A stretch of DNA of 64,000 nucleotides from Hyphomicrobium sp. MC1 (GTDB taxonomy: Bacteria > Pseudomonadota > Alphaproteobacteria > Rhizobiales > Hyphomicrobiaceae): positions 2,294,001 to 2,358,000 of the forward strand of contig NC_015717.1 of the NCBI RefSeq assembly GCF_000253295.1, in the 5' to 3' direction. This document shows, piece by piece, positions 1 to 8,422 of this stretch. The notes under the pieces were generated by a model. It worked only from the letters and a program-made list of their open reading frames with translations, searched no databases and was not told the origin of the DNA. Numbering within the stretch: the first letter of the stretch is position 1; each line of letters starts with the position of its first letter. Made by a program: the position numbers and the translations under genes.

Positions 1-2
1 TC

Positions 3-242
3 GCGTCGGGACAGGTCAACTTCGTGCCGACAGCCGCCGCGGTACCCGCGTTCGGCGATTTGACCTGGGAAGTCGCCAATGAAAACGGCATGCCGATCTG
101 GCGCGCGACCGGTACGCAGGCGACCGCAATCCTGGCACCGGGAAAATATACCGTGCGCTTCGATGCGCGTAACAGTCATGGACAGGCTGCGTTCGAGGTT
201 CGAGCGGGCCAAAGCCAGAAGCTTGAGATTGGACCCGGATGA
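3..242 (+). CDS. C-terminal fragment of a protein with a beta-rich module
   Basis: The reading frame is open from the left edge, so this is the 3' end of a gene whose start lies outside the window. The last ~70 residues form a short module: a W-E-V strand, a stretch naming an argument, then LAPGKYTVRFDARN and a terminal strand. The same W..V / L-x-PG-x-Y-x-V pattern recurs several times in the next gene, so the two proteins share a repeated beta-sandwich-like unit. Its stop codon overlaps the next start (ATGA), indicating translational coupling. What precedes the module cannot be seen; the function is unknown. Confidence 0.75.
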   Translation, partial: ASGQVNFVPTAAAVPAFGDLTWEVANENGMPIWRATGTQATAILAPGKYTVRFDARNSHGQAAFEVRAGQSQKLEIGPG

Positions 243-1312
243 CCGAAGCGTTGCGTAGTCTAAACCTATTATCGCTGCGCCAGCGGTTGCGCTCCGTCGC
301 TGTGCTCGTGCTGGCGGCAATGGCGTTGTCGTTCGTCGCGGCGACGGCATCGTTCGCGCAGGAGCCCGTTCCGGACGGCCCAGCGCCTGCGCCCTGGGGA
401 CCGGTCGGCGGCAAACGGCAAAACACAACGACGGTTGAGCGCGGCAAGACGAAAGGCGGCGTCCGGCTCGTTGCGTTGCTGACGGGAGACGGCCAGCAGA
501 TCGAGCAAGGTCTCATCTGGCGGGTTTTTCGAACCGTGCCGCGGTCGAACAAGTCGAAACTGGTGTTGGAATCCCGCGAAGCCAGCCCGCTGGTGAAGCT
601 TCCACCCGGTGAATACACCGTCAACGCCGCCTTCGGGCGAGCGAACCTGACGCGAAAAATCGTCATCAAGCCGGATGGGCCGCCATTCGAGCCGTTCGTG
701 CTGAATGCGGGTGGACTTCGCGTCGCGGCGATGATCGGCGGCAAGCCAGCGCCGCCCGGCGCGGTCTCGTATTCAATCTACACCGATGATCGCGACGAGT
801 TCGAAGGCAATTCTGCGGTTATCACCGGCGCCAAACCGAACCTGATCATTCGCCTCAATTCCGGCATCTACCGGATCGTCTCGATTTACGGCGACGCCAA
901 CGCCAAGATCGAGGCGGACGTGACCGTCGAAGCGGGCAAGCTGACGGAGACGACAGTAACGCACACAGGCGGCAAGGCGACGTTCAAGCTCGTCACGCGG
1001 GCGGGCGGCGAAGCGGTGCCCGACACGCGTTGGACGATCCAGACGACGGAAGGCGATACCGTGAAAGAGAGCGTCGGCGCACTGCCGACGCATGTGCTGG
1101 CGCCTGGGAAATACCTAGTGACAGCATCTTCGGGCGGCCGTCTCTACCAGAACTCGTTCGAGATCAAGGACGGCGACAACATCAGCGTCGAAGTGCTGAT
1201 GGCCAGCGCGACCGACGACAACAGCAATCGGGTGTCGAGCGGCGCGACGACGATCGCTCCAACAATCGCCCCAACGTCCGGCGGCATGCCGATGGATTTC
1301 AGAAATCCGTAA
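239..1312 (+). CDS. Secreted protein with repeated PGxYxV beta modules
   Basis: A 357-residue protein of unknown function. Residues ~18-41 form a signal peptide ending in ASFAQ, so it is probably periplasmic or surface exposed. The mature part appears to hold three or four copies of a ~80-residue unit: an early strand (for example LIWRVFRTV or RWTIQTTEG), then a glycine-containing turn (LPPGEYTVNA, LNSGIYRIVS, LAPGKYLVTA) and a closing strand. The fragment upstream has the same unit and overlaps this start by ATGA, so they form one operon. The modules resemble carboxypeptidase-regulatory or PEGA-like beta domains, but that is a shape comparison only. The 3' end overlaps the convergent gene by 14 bases. 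Confidence 0.85.
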   Translation: MTEALRSLNLLSLRQRLRSVAVLVLAAMALSFVAATASFAQEPVPDGPAPAPWGPVGGKRQNTTTVERGKTKGGVRLVALLTGDGQQIEQGLIWRVFRTVPRSNKSKLVLESREASPLVKLPPGEYTVNAAFGRANLTRKIVIKPDGPPFEPFVLNAGGLRVAAMIGGKPAPPGAVSYSIYTDDRDEFEGNSAVITGAKPNLIIRLNSGIYRIVSIYGDANAKIEADVTVEAGKLTETTVTHTGGKATFKLVTRAGGEAVPDTRWTIQTTEGDTVKESVGALPTHVLAPGKYLVTASSGGRLYQNSFEIKDGDNISVEVLMASATDDNSNRVSSGATTIAPTIAPTSGGMPMDFRNP

Positions 1313-1883
1313 GGACCCAATCGGTCGGACAGCCGTTATCGCGCATGCGCTTTTCGATCTGCGCATGTTGCGCGGTATCACCGCCTTCGAGGCAGGCTGT
1401 GCGCGCCAACTGCCATTGCTCGCAAGCGCTCGTGAGATCGCCCGCTTCGTGCGCTGCTTCACCCAGCGCCAGGCGCGCTGCGGCGTGAGCCGAATGTGGG
1501 CCGTGAAGCGCGCCATTCCCGGCGGCTGAGCGAAGCGCTTCCATCCGTGCACTCTGATCGCCTGCGCGGGCGTAAGCGGCGGCGAGATCGAGATAAAGTC
1601 CGGCAAGCGCCGTCTTTTCACCGTGGGCAGCCGCACTGTCGATTTTCGCTGCAATCGTCTCGGCGGTTTCGAGTGGCTTCTGCAAAGGCGGTGCTGCGGC
1701 TTCCGGCGACGGCTGCGCAACGGCGTGGAAAGGCTCGACGAGGCTATCCGAAGACGCTGGCAGAGCCCCGCGGCGATAACGCCGGGATGACCGCCACAGA
1801 TAGAGGAGCATCAGGATGACGGCGACCGGGATCGCAAAGACGATCAGTTCAAGCAACATGTGATACGTCGCTGGGATTCCCAT
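1299..1883 (-). CDS. Membrane-anchored helical protein, TPR-like
   Basis: A 194-residue protein of unknown function. One transmembrane helix near the N-terminus (MLLELIVFAIPVAVILMLLYLW) is followed by a basic stretch and a proline/alanine-rich linker. The C-terminal ~110 residues are alanine-rich amphipathic helices (for example LAGLYLDLAAAYARAGDQSA) that look like tetratricopeptide-type repeats. The ATG at 1883 was chosen because GGGGAAGGG lies just upstream; an ATG at 1859 immediately before the membrane helix is an alternative. It is convergent with the secreted beta-module gene and overlaps its end. Confidence 0.7.
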   Translation of the reverse strand: MGIPATYHMLLELIVFAIPVAVILMLLYLWRSSRRYRRGALPASSDSLVEPFHAVAQPSPEAAAPPLQKPLETAETIAAKIDSAAAHGEKTALAGLYLDLAAAYARAGDQSARMEALRSAAGNGALHGPHSAHAAARLALGEAAHEAGDLTSACEQWQLARTACLEGGDTAQHAQIEKRMRDNGCPTDWVLTDF

Positions 1884-1936
1884 CACCCTTCCCCATCGTC
1901 ACGCCCGCTGCCGCAATTCCCCCTGCGGCGAAACTA

Positions 1937-2974
1937 TCAGCGGAACGGCGCCGAGTACATGAGACCGCCCTTGCTCCACAAGTTGTTGAGGCCGCGATCG
2001 AGTTTCAGCGATGAGCTTTGGCCGAGCGTGCGTTCAAAGATCTCGCCATAGTTGCCGACGTCGTGAACGACCTGATAGGCCCAGTCGCGCGGCAATCCGA
2101 GCGGCGCGCCTAGATCGGCATCGAGGCCCAGGAAGCGACGGACCTCGTGCGAGGGTGACGCCTTCATGGTGTCGACGTTGCTGCTGGAAATATTCATTTC
2201 TTCCGCGGCAACGAGTGCCATCATCACCCAGCGGACGACGGCGAACCAGCCATCATCACCAAGCCGCACAGCCGGGCCGTACGGTTCCTTCGTAATCAAT
2301 TCCGGCAGCAGCATCTGATCGGCGCCGCTGGCCAAGCGGCTCTTTTCGAAGGCGAGCAACGTCATGTCGCCGGTCAGCACCGTACAGCCGCCGTCGGAAT
2401 AGGTTTTGACCAGATCCTCCCAGCGATCGGACTGGATGAGTTGGTAACGCATCTTCCGGCTGCCGAAGTAATCGGAGATTGCGGTCTCATCGCTCGTTCC
2501 CGCCAGAACGCAGATCGAAGCGCCAGACAGCTCAAGAACGCTGGCGATCGAGTGATTGCGCGGAATGATGAAGCCCTGGCCATCGTAATAAAGCGTACCC
2601 ACGAAGCGGGCACTGAGTTCTGTATCGCGCGTCAGCGTCCATGCCGTCGCGCCGAGAAGAACGTCAACCTCATCATCCTGCAGCGATTTGAAGCGATCGC
2701 TGGCGTTGAGGCTCAGGAGTTTCACTGCGTCACGGTCGCCAAAGATGGCGGCGGCCAGCGCTGAGCAGAATTCGACGTCCATGCCGCTCCAGGCACCGCG
2801 CGGGCTCACCTCGCTGAAGCCCGGTGCATGGTCCTGGACACCGCAGACGACCTTGCCACGGGCTTTGATTGTGTCGAGGATACTGATCGGTGCGCTTTCG
2901 GCCTCGGACGCCACCCCCAGCGCGACCACGAACAGCGCGATTGCTGCCGCCAAGACCCGCACAACGATGTTCAT
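1937..2974 (-). CDS. Amino-acid ABC transporter substrate-binding protein, AapJ-like
   Basis: A 345-residue periplasmic solute-binding protein of the AapJ/BztA type, which binds L-amino acids for an ABC importer. It has a signal peptide (MNIVVRVLAAAIALFVVALG) and the family opening DTIKARGKVVCGVQDHAPGFS, then DVEFCSALAAAIFGD and the late segment DWAYQVVHDVGNYGEIFERTLG. A TTG six codons upstream is possible, but the ATG at 2974 follows GGAAGAG and leads directly into the signal peptide. No permease or ATPase gene is next to it, so this is an orphan binding protein; it may serve a transporter encoded elsewhere or act in sensing. Confidence 0.85.
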   Translation of the reverse strand: MNIVVRVLAAAIALFVVALGVASEAESAPISILDTIKARGKVVCGVQDHAPGFSEVSPRGAWSGMDVEFCSALAAAIFGDRDAVKLLSLNASDRFKSLQDDEVDVLLGATAWTLTRDTELSARFVGTLYYDGQGFIIPRNHSIASVLELSGASICVLAGTSDETAISDYFGSRKMRYQLIQSDRWEDLVKTYSDGGCTVLTGDMTLLAFEKSRLASGADQMLLPELITKEPYGPAVRLGDDGWFAVVRWVMMALVAAEEMNISSSNVDTMKASPSHEVRRFLGLDADLGAPLGLPRDWAYQVVHDVGNYGEIFERTLGQSSSLKLDRGLNNLWSKGGLMYSAPFR

Positions 2975-3161
2975 CTGCACTCTTCCGGCCAATGCTTCAC
3001 TCGGGTCTCATCATTCCATACACGGAGCAGACAAAAGCGACGGGAGCGCCCATCGGTCCTAGCGCGCAGCCAGACATCTCGCGTCAGCGCGCAATGGTCA
3101 AGGCCTTGACCGGCAACCAAACTTGCGTCACGACGGCCGAACCCGCCCGGAGAGCTTTAGA

Positions 3162-4346
3162 ATGACTGTAAAGAAGGAAGGTTCCGAGCGCGGAGAGCGT
3201 CCCGAGACCGACGTCGTGCACCTGGGGCGAAAGCCGTTCGAACAGCACGGCTTCGTCAATACGCCCGTCTATCGGGGATCGACGGTTCTCTATCCGACGC
3301 TCGACGCCCTTCGCGCCTATTCGCAGCCCTACACCTACGGCCGCCGCGCCACGCCGACGACGCGCGCGCTCGAAGAGGCAATCACGCAGCTGGAAGGCGG
3401 CGCCGCGACGATCTTGACGTCGTCCGGCCTCGGCGCGATCTCGACGGCGATTTTGGCATTCGCCGAGGCGGGCGATCACGTCCTGATCCTCGACAGCGTC
3501 TATCAGCCGGCCCGCACGTTCGCAGACAAAATGCTGACGCGGCTCGGCGTGGAGGTCACCTATTACGATCCGCTGATCGGCGCCGACATCGCGAAACTGT
3601 TCCGCCCGAATACACGCCTCGTCATGGTTGAGGCGCCGGGCTCGCAGACGTTCGAGATGCAGGACATTCCAGCGATTGCGGCGGCGGCTCACGCCAAGAA
3701 CATCTGGGTGTTGGCCGATAACACGTGGGCGACGCCGCTCTTCTGCAAGCCGCTGGCGCTCGGCGCGGATGTGTCCATCCAGGCGGCGACCAAGTACATC
3801 GTGGGTCATGCCGATGCGATGCTTGGTACCGTCACGGCCAATGCGCGAGCCGCAAAGTTCATCGACGATGCGAAAGAACGGCTCGGCACCTGTCCCGGCT
3901 CGGAAGAAACGTATCTCGGCTTGCGCGGGCTGAGAACGCTCGCGGTGCGGCTCCAGCAGCATCAGCGCTCAGGCATTGCGGTCGCGGAATGGCTGGCGGC
4001 GCGGCCCGAGGTTGACCGCGTTCTCCATCCGGCATTGCCGAACGATCCGGGCCACGCGATCTGGAAACGCGACTTTACCGGCGCCTGCGGTTTGTTCTCG
4101 ATCGTTCTCAAGCCCGTGCCACAGAAAGCGCTGGCGGCGTTCCTTGACGGATTGAAGCTGTTCGGGATGGGATATTCCTGGGGCGGATACGAAAGCCTCG
4201 TCGTGCCCTTCGACCCGACATCCTACCGCACGGCGACGCGCTGGCAGGGTCCGGGACCGGCACTGCGATTCCACATCGGCCTCGAAGCGGTCGAGGATCT
4301 CATTGCTGATCTTGCCGCTGGATTCGAACGGATGAAGAGCGCCTGA
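3162..4346 (+). CDS. metC: Cystathionine beta-lyase (Cys/Met metabolism PLP enzyme)
   Basis: A 394-residue PLP enzyme of the Cys/Met metabolism family, expected to cleave cystathionine to homocysteine, pyruvate and ammonia in the cytoplasm. Visible signatures are TYGRRATPTTRALEEAI near the N-terminus, SSGLGAIS, the cofactor-binding DNTWATPLF and the Schiff-base lysine in SIQAATKYIVGHADAM. The late GYSWGGYESLV motif favours a MetC-type lyase over a synthase. The ATG at 3162 has GGAGAG seven bases upstream; the frame extends 13 codons further up without a better start. A terminator hairpin overlaps the stop codon. Confidence 0.9.
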   Translation: MTVKKEGSERGERPETDVVHLGRKPFEQHGFVNTPVYRGSTVLYPTLDALRAYSQPYTYGRRATPTTRALEEAITQLEGGAATILTSSGLGAISTAILAFAEAGDHVLILDSVYQPARTFADKMLTRLGVEVTYYDPLIGADIAKLFRPNTRLVMVEAPGSQTFEMQDIPAIAAAAHAKNIWVLADNTWATPLFCKPLALGADVSIQAATKYIVGHADAMLGTVTANARAAKFIDDAKERLGTCPGSEETYLGLRGLRTLAVRLQQHQRSGIAVAEWLAARPEVDRVLHPALPNDPGHAIWKRDFTGACGLFSIVLKPVPQKALAAFLDGLKLFGMGYSWGGYESLVVPFDPTSYRTATRWQGPGPALRFHIGLEAVEDLIADLAAGFERMKSA

Positions 4347-4361
4347 GAATGGCGCTCTTTT
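4335..4361 (+). terminator. Rho-independent terminator of the metC gene
   Basis: A 9-bp perfect stem (AAGAGCGCC at 4335-4343 with GGCGCTCTT at 4351-4359) has a 7-base loop and is followed by TT. The left arm begins inside the last codons of metC. It separates metC from the convergent L,D-transpeptidase gene. Confidence 0.65.
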
Positions 4362-4365
4362 CCAT

Positions 4366-6273
4366 TTAGAAGCCAAGCACCTGGCGAATGATATCGCCGA
4401 CGCCGCCATCGTACTTGCGATAGCTGCCGCCGCTATTGGTCAGGCCCATCGGCGGGGTGAGACGGTCGCTGCTGCGAGTGAAGCGCACCGCTTTCAATGC
4501 CGCGGTATCGAGCGGCGGCGCCGTCGCAACGTCGATTGCGTCCCACTTGCCCGCAAGCGCCTGCTCGATGCGCTTTTGATGGCCGTACCAATCGTCGTAG
4601 TAGTGGGCCTTGCCGCCATCATCGACCCAGACCGTGAAATAGCCGACGTGGACGGGAATAGGCCTTTCGAGCTTGACCTCGTTGTCCATCGGACCGCGCT
4701 GAATGAGCTGTTTCACGTTGGGCGCGGCGTCGCCCCTATCGATGTCCAGGATGGTCTGGGCGAAGACCTGCGGATTGCGTACACGCATGCAGCCGTGGCT
4801 GTAGAGCCTGACGGGCTTGTCGAAGAGATATTTCGACGGCGTGTCGTGCAGGTAGACCGAGTGCTTGTTCGGAAAGAGCAGCTTCACGACGCCGAGCGCG
4901 TTGTCGTCGCCTGCGGGCTGATAGAAGTTGTAGGCACTCAAGTTGGCTTTCGCCCAGTTGACCTTGGTGCTGTCGATGCGGCGGCCGTTTCGCATGACGA
5001 CATACCCCTGGCTCTCGATGGAGCGGCCTGACAGCAGCATAGAGAGCTTGATCGAATCCGGGATGTTCCAGCGCGGATTGAGGACGATTGTCGTCATATC
5101 CTTGGAGAAGATCGGGGTCTCCTTGTCGGCGGTGCCGACGACGACGCGATCGCTGAACAGCGTCTTACCGTCTTCTGTCAGTGCAATTGAGAATGAGGGC
5201 ACGTTGACCAGGATGTGCGTATCGCCGAGAGAGCGCGGCATCCAGCGCCACTCTTCCATATTGGCAATGACGGCTTCGATCTTGTCGGCTGCCGATTTCG
5301 TATCGTCACCAGCCAGCGCCGTGCGTGTCGCAGGACCTACGAAACCGTCGGCGGCGAGGCCGTTCTGTTCCTGAAATTGCTTGATCGCCGTTTCGAGCGC
5401 ATCGTTGAACAGCGAAGCATCGTCGCCTGACGTTGCAATCGCAAAGCGCTGCTTCAATATTGCGACGTCGGGCGAGCGAACGCCATTCGCGAGCATTGCG
5501 CCGCGCTTCGGAATTTGCGGCACGACCGGCTTGCTTTCATGCTCGCCGCGCAGGCTGGCGAGCAGAGCTTTCAGCTTCAGGAACTGATCCTGCTGGGGCT
5601 GGAAACCCCGCAGCACTGCATCAGGGTCGGGCCTGTCAGCAATCTGTGCCAGAACGCCGGAGGCTGGCGTAATGACCGGCTTGCGATCGAGATAATAGGA
5701 AAGCTGCTTTTCGGGGTCCGGAATGCGTGCGCCTTCGGCCTGATGGGCGTAGCGCAGAATTGCACCGGTGATTGCAATGTCGGCTGCAGCGAGTTCTTCG
5801 GGCGAGGATTGTCCGTCACCGAGCATTTTCGTAGCGGCAGTGACGTTGAAATCGGAGGCGTCGAGACCCCATTCGCCAGCGCGGCCCAATTCGGCGATCG
5901 CGAGGTCAGCGGCGTGCGTCAGTCCCTTATCGTCGACCCACAGCGGTCGGCATTGCCGACCTTGATAGAATGAGACGACGGCGGCGCGGTCGCTTGTATC
6001 GAAGGCCAGCGTGGTCGAAAGCTTGGTGCAAAGCGCCGCTGGGACACCGGTCAGGGGAGCTGGCGTTTCCGCGGGCGGTGTCGAAATGGCTTGCGCGGCT
6101 TCGATGTTCGGAACGTTGGGGGGCGGCGCGGCATCCTCGGCAATGGCGAGCCCAGGGATCTGCACGACGGCAAGGGCGCCGCATATCATGAACGGCCTGA
6201 CGTGCGACCCGATGAGCGACCGGCCGCTCCAGGACTTGGATAGAACGTGAGGGCCGCGGGGGGACAAGGTCAT
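4366..6273 (-). CDS. L,D-transpeptidase with peptidoglycan-binding domain
   Basis: A 635-residue protein of the YcbB/LdtD type, which forms 3-3 cross-links in peptidoglycan in the periplasm. A hydrophobic export segment (ICGALAVVQIPGLAIA) is followed by a long N-terminal scaffold. A PG_binding_1 repeat is visible (AIKQFQEQNGLAADGFVGPAT). The YkuD catalytic domain contains YLHDTPSKYLFDKPVRLYSH, and the active cysteine sits in SHGCMRVRNP. Size and order match LdtD-type enzymes, which lack an LPP-anchor domain. The ATG at 6273 is preferred over the GTG three codons upstream; the ribosome-binding site is weak. It is transcribed alone, convergent with metC. Confidence 0.9.
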   Translation of the reverse strand: MTLSPRGPHVLSKSWSGRSLIGSHVRPFMICGALAVVQIPGLAIAEDAAPPPNVPNIEAAQAISTPPAETPAPLTGVPAALCTKLSTTLAFDTSDRAAVVSFYQGRQCRPLWVDDKGLTHAADLAIAELGRAGEWGLDASDFNVTAATKMLGDGQSSPEELAAADIAITGAILRYAHQAEGARIPDPEKQLSYYLDRKPVITPASGVLAQIADRPDPDAVLRGFQPQQDQFLKLKALLASLRGEHESKPVVPQIPKRGAMLANGVRSPDVAILKQRFAIATSGDDASLFNDALETAIKQFQEQNGLAADGFVGPATRTALAGDDTKSAADKIEAVIANMEEWRWMPRSLGDTHILVNVPSFSIALTEDGKTLFSDRVVVGTADKETPIFSKDMTTIVLNPRWNIPDSIKLSMLLSGRSIESQGYVVMRNGRRIDSTKVNWAKANLSAYNFYQPAGDDNALGVVKLLFPNKHSVYLHDTPSKYLFDKPVRLYSHGCMRVRNPQVFAQTILDIDRGDAAPNVKQLIQRGPMDNEVKLERPIPVHVGYFTVWVDDGGKAHYYDDWYGHQKRIEQALAGKWDAIDVATAPPLDTAALKAVRFTRSSDRLTPPMGLTNSGGSYRKYDGGVGDIIRQVLGF

Positions 6274-6427
6274 GGTACGCACTCGCTACATTTCGGTGGT
6301 GACCGTGGGCAAAGCTAACCTAAGCAAGCTTCGCTCGGCTTCCAGCATAAGATTTTAAATCGTGCTCCAAGGTTAAATGTTAATAACGGGCGCCGTTGCA
6401 ATTTCCTTCGCAATAGATGCCAACGCG

Positions 6428-6503
6428 TGGCGATCCCGGCAGGGCTCGAACCTGCAACCTTCGGAGTCGAATTCCGACGCTCTATCCATTGAGCCACGGG
6501 ACC
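6428..6503 (-). tRNA. tRNA-Arg (anticodon TCG)
   Basis: The minus strand folds into a complete cloverleaf: acceptor GGTCCCG/CGGGATC, D-arm GCTC/GAGC, anticodon stem TCGGA/TCCGA with loop ATTCGAC, and T-arm GCAGG TTCGAGC CCTGC. The discriminator is G and CCA is encoded. Anticodon TCG reads CGA (arginine). No structural defect is visible. Confidence 0.95.
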
Positions 6504-6719
6504 AGATGTGACGCCTGTGTGCGACGACTGCGTGAAACCAACAATCGCCGCTTTCTGAAGTCAGTATCTTCGCAACGCGAACGATGTGATTCCATCGCAA
6601 TGATTGCATATTCCAGACAGTTGATAAACGCGATCATGAGTGGAACCGGCGATCAACGTTCGAGTTAGCGAAGAAAGCGGGGATGTTGGCTTTTTTCGTC
6701 AGGGGGACACTGTCGAGAT

Positions 6720-7070
6720 ATGACTTTCATCGAGCAAGCCTGCCATCGGCAGGCCGTTGAGCTTTGGAGAAACCGGCCGAATCTGCACGACTGGCGTCTG
6801 CGCATCTTTTCGCAAATTTTGCGGTATTGCGAGATTTCCGGCGAGCGCCCGACCACATCCGCATCCATCGTATTGCTCAGAGGCGTGGCGGCGGTGGGGG
6901 CAGATGCCTACCGCAAGAATGCTCCAGCATTATCGGAGCTGCGGCATTCCCTGGCGTCCGAACCGCAGATGGTCGTGCGCAAGCTGATTGAGTTTTATGC
7001 CAAAGCCGAAGACGAGCTTCGTCTCCATCGCGAGATTGTGGCGCGGATGCTGCCGGAACGCGGGCGTTAG
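6720..7070 (+). CDS. Hypothetical helical protein
   Basis: A 116-residue protein with no recognised domain. The sequence is leucine- and arginine-rich and predicted helical, with no signal peptide or membrane segment. Segments such as SILRYC-like ILRYCEISGERP and VVRKLIEFYAKAEDELRLHREI suggest a small all-helical fold. The ATG at 6720 lies 13 bases after CAGGGGGAC. It follows tRNA-Arg(TCG) and precedes a secreted small protein on the same strand. Confidence 0.5.
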   Translation: MTFIEQACHRQAVELWRNRPNLHDWRLRIFSQILRYCEISGERPTTSASIVLLRGVAAVGADAYRKNAPALSELRHSLASEPQMVVRKLIEFYAKAEDELRLHREIVARMLPERGR

Positions 7071-7175
7071 CGGCTATCTCGTTACCTTCTTTTCGAGCCA
7101 ACGGGACGCGGAACCATCCGCGTCCGGGGTCCGTTTCCGGACTGCAAACGGCAACAAGAAAAGGAGAGAAACGCG

Positions 7176-7502
7176 ATGAAAGGCTTCAAAGTCGGCGCCG
7201 CTGCATTGGCCCTCGTGGCAGCCGGCTCGCTCAGCGCGATGGCTGCGGACTATAGTTCCGGCGTCAGACCTGAGGTGCCGGGCAGCAAGCCAACAACGGT
7301 GACGCCTGCTCCCGCGAACGAAGGCGCGAGCACGGGCGAATCCGGCGCGACGAGCCCGGCAGGCATCCCGGCGGATCCGACAACGAACGAAAATGTTCAG
7401 CCCGGCCCTTCGACGGGAACACCGAATGACCCCGCGGCAGGGTCGAACCCAGGCGCTCGCGTCCCAAGCTCGCCTCCGGGAACGGGAAGCTCCAGCCCGT
7501 AA
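7176..7502 (+). CDS. Small secreted Pro/Gly/Ser-rich protein
   Basis: A 108-residue protein with a clear signal peptide (MKGFKVGAAALALVAAGSLS, cleavage after AMA). The mature part is a low-complexity chain rich in Pro, Gly, Ser, Thr and Asn (for example PADPTTNENVQPGPSTGT) with no cysteine, probably unstructured in the periplasm or outside the cell. AAGGAGAG lies eight bases before the ATG. A strong hairpin 26 bases after the stop ends the unit. Function unknown; such proteins are frequent in Hyphomicrobiales. Confidence 0.75.
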   Translation: MKGFKVGAAALALVAAGSLSAMAADYSSGVRPEVPGSKPTTVTPAPANEGASTGESGATSPAGIPADPTTNENVQPGPSTGTPNDPAAGSNPGARVPSSPPGTGSSSP

Positions 7503-7527
7503 CTCGATCTTCCAATCGGCATAAAGA

Positions 7528-7560
7528 CAGAAGGCTCCGGATGCATTCCGGAGCCTTCTG
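7528..7560. terminator. Bidirectional terminator between convergent genes
   Basis: A perfect 14-bp stem (CAGAAGGCTCCGGA, 7528-7541, with TCCGGAGCCTTCTG, 7547-7560) closes a 5-base loop. It lies between the ends of two convergent small secreted-protein genes, so it can terminate both strands. The T-run is short. Confidence 0.7.
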
Positions 7561-7590
7561 CTTGGACGCTGTCTCTCTATCGAGGCGCGT

Positions 7591-8067
7591 TCAATCTACG
7601 CATGCCTGATAGCGCCGCCACCAGTACGGGCTACCCGTACGCACGGCCCGGCGATACAGCCAGCCGCAATCGTCGCCGGCGTCATAATAGTAATCGTCAT
7701 AATAGCCGTAACCGTAATATGGCCAGCCGCCATAGGCATAAATCGGATAGCCGCGCCAACGGCGTCCATGCCGCCAATACTTGCTGCCACCACGCCAGCG
7801 ATTGGCGTTGGCGTATCCGTATCTCCTGCCGGGGCGAAAGACACGGCCGCCGTTCGGAACGCGCGCGAAATTGCGCGGCCCGCGATACACTTGCCCGCGA
7901 AAAGCTCGCGGCCCGCTGAAGCCCGGTCCACCACGGAAGCCGCCACCTCCACCGTGGAAGCCACCGCCGCCGTGGAAGCCGCCACCTCCACTTCGCGCAT
8001 CGGCAGTCGCGCTGCCGAGCGCCAGGAGCAACGCAGCTCCCAGCGCCGCGATCATCTTGAGGTTCAT
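7591..8067 (-). CDS. Secreted Gly/Tyr/Arg-rich protein with FHGGGG repeats
   Basis: A 158-residue exported protein. The signal peptide is MNLKMIAALGAALLLALGSA, and the mature N-terminus carries GGGGFHGGGGFHGGGGGF tandem repeats. The middle is basic and aromatic (RRYGYANANRWRG), followed by a tyrosine-rich run (WPYYGYGYYDDYYYD). The C-terminus has two cysteines and ends WWRRYQACVD, a tail typical of small exported proteins of this order. A structural or surface role is possible, but no function is known. Confidence 0.8.
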   Translation of the reverse strand: MNLKMIAALGAALLLALGSATADARSGGGGFHGGGGFHGGGGGFRGGPGFSGPRAFRGQVYRGPRNFARVPNGGRVFRPGRRYGYANANRWRGGSKYWRHGRRWRGYPIYAYGGWPYYGYGYYDDYYYDAGDDCGWLYRRAVRTGSPYWWRRYQACVD

Positions 8068-8422
8068 ACTAAAAACTCCTTAGGTCTCTCAGGTGGATGC
8101 CCTCACGACATCCTTAGCGACTAAACTTCCGGGTAAATGTCGCAGTTCCGGAAGGGAACTCTTTGAGGTGGCGCAAACGCAAGTCCGTTCGTTGCAGGGA
8201 AATGGAATTGCCCAGCGGTCGAAATGTTGTGGAACAAGACGTGCCCGGTTGCCGTTGGATAGCCAGACGGATGCACCAGCGTACGTCAGGCGCCTGTCAA
8301 ACGGCGCCCGGGCCGCTCGGGAGCCTTGCGCTCCCAGCGGCTTTGCTTTGATCTACGTCTAGCGCGCAGGCATTGCCGAGCCTTACACTTGTCGCGGCGA
8401 GCCCTGGTCCGGATGCAGTCGA
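8068..8422. other. Intergenic region, no gene supported
   Basis: This 355-base gap lies between the divergent Gly-rich secreted-protein gene and ligD. It must contain both promoters. The AAGGAG-like site at 8068-8078 serves the minus-strand gene. Short open frames here lack a ribosome-binding site and coding character; I see no RNA gene. Confidence 0.6.

Noticed and set aside
8093..8362. Small ORF in the gap before ligD
   Set aside because: No ribosome-binding site, arginine-rich shadow composition, not similar to any family I know.
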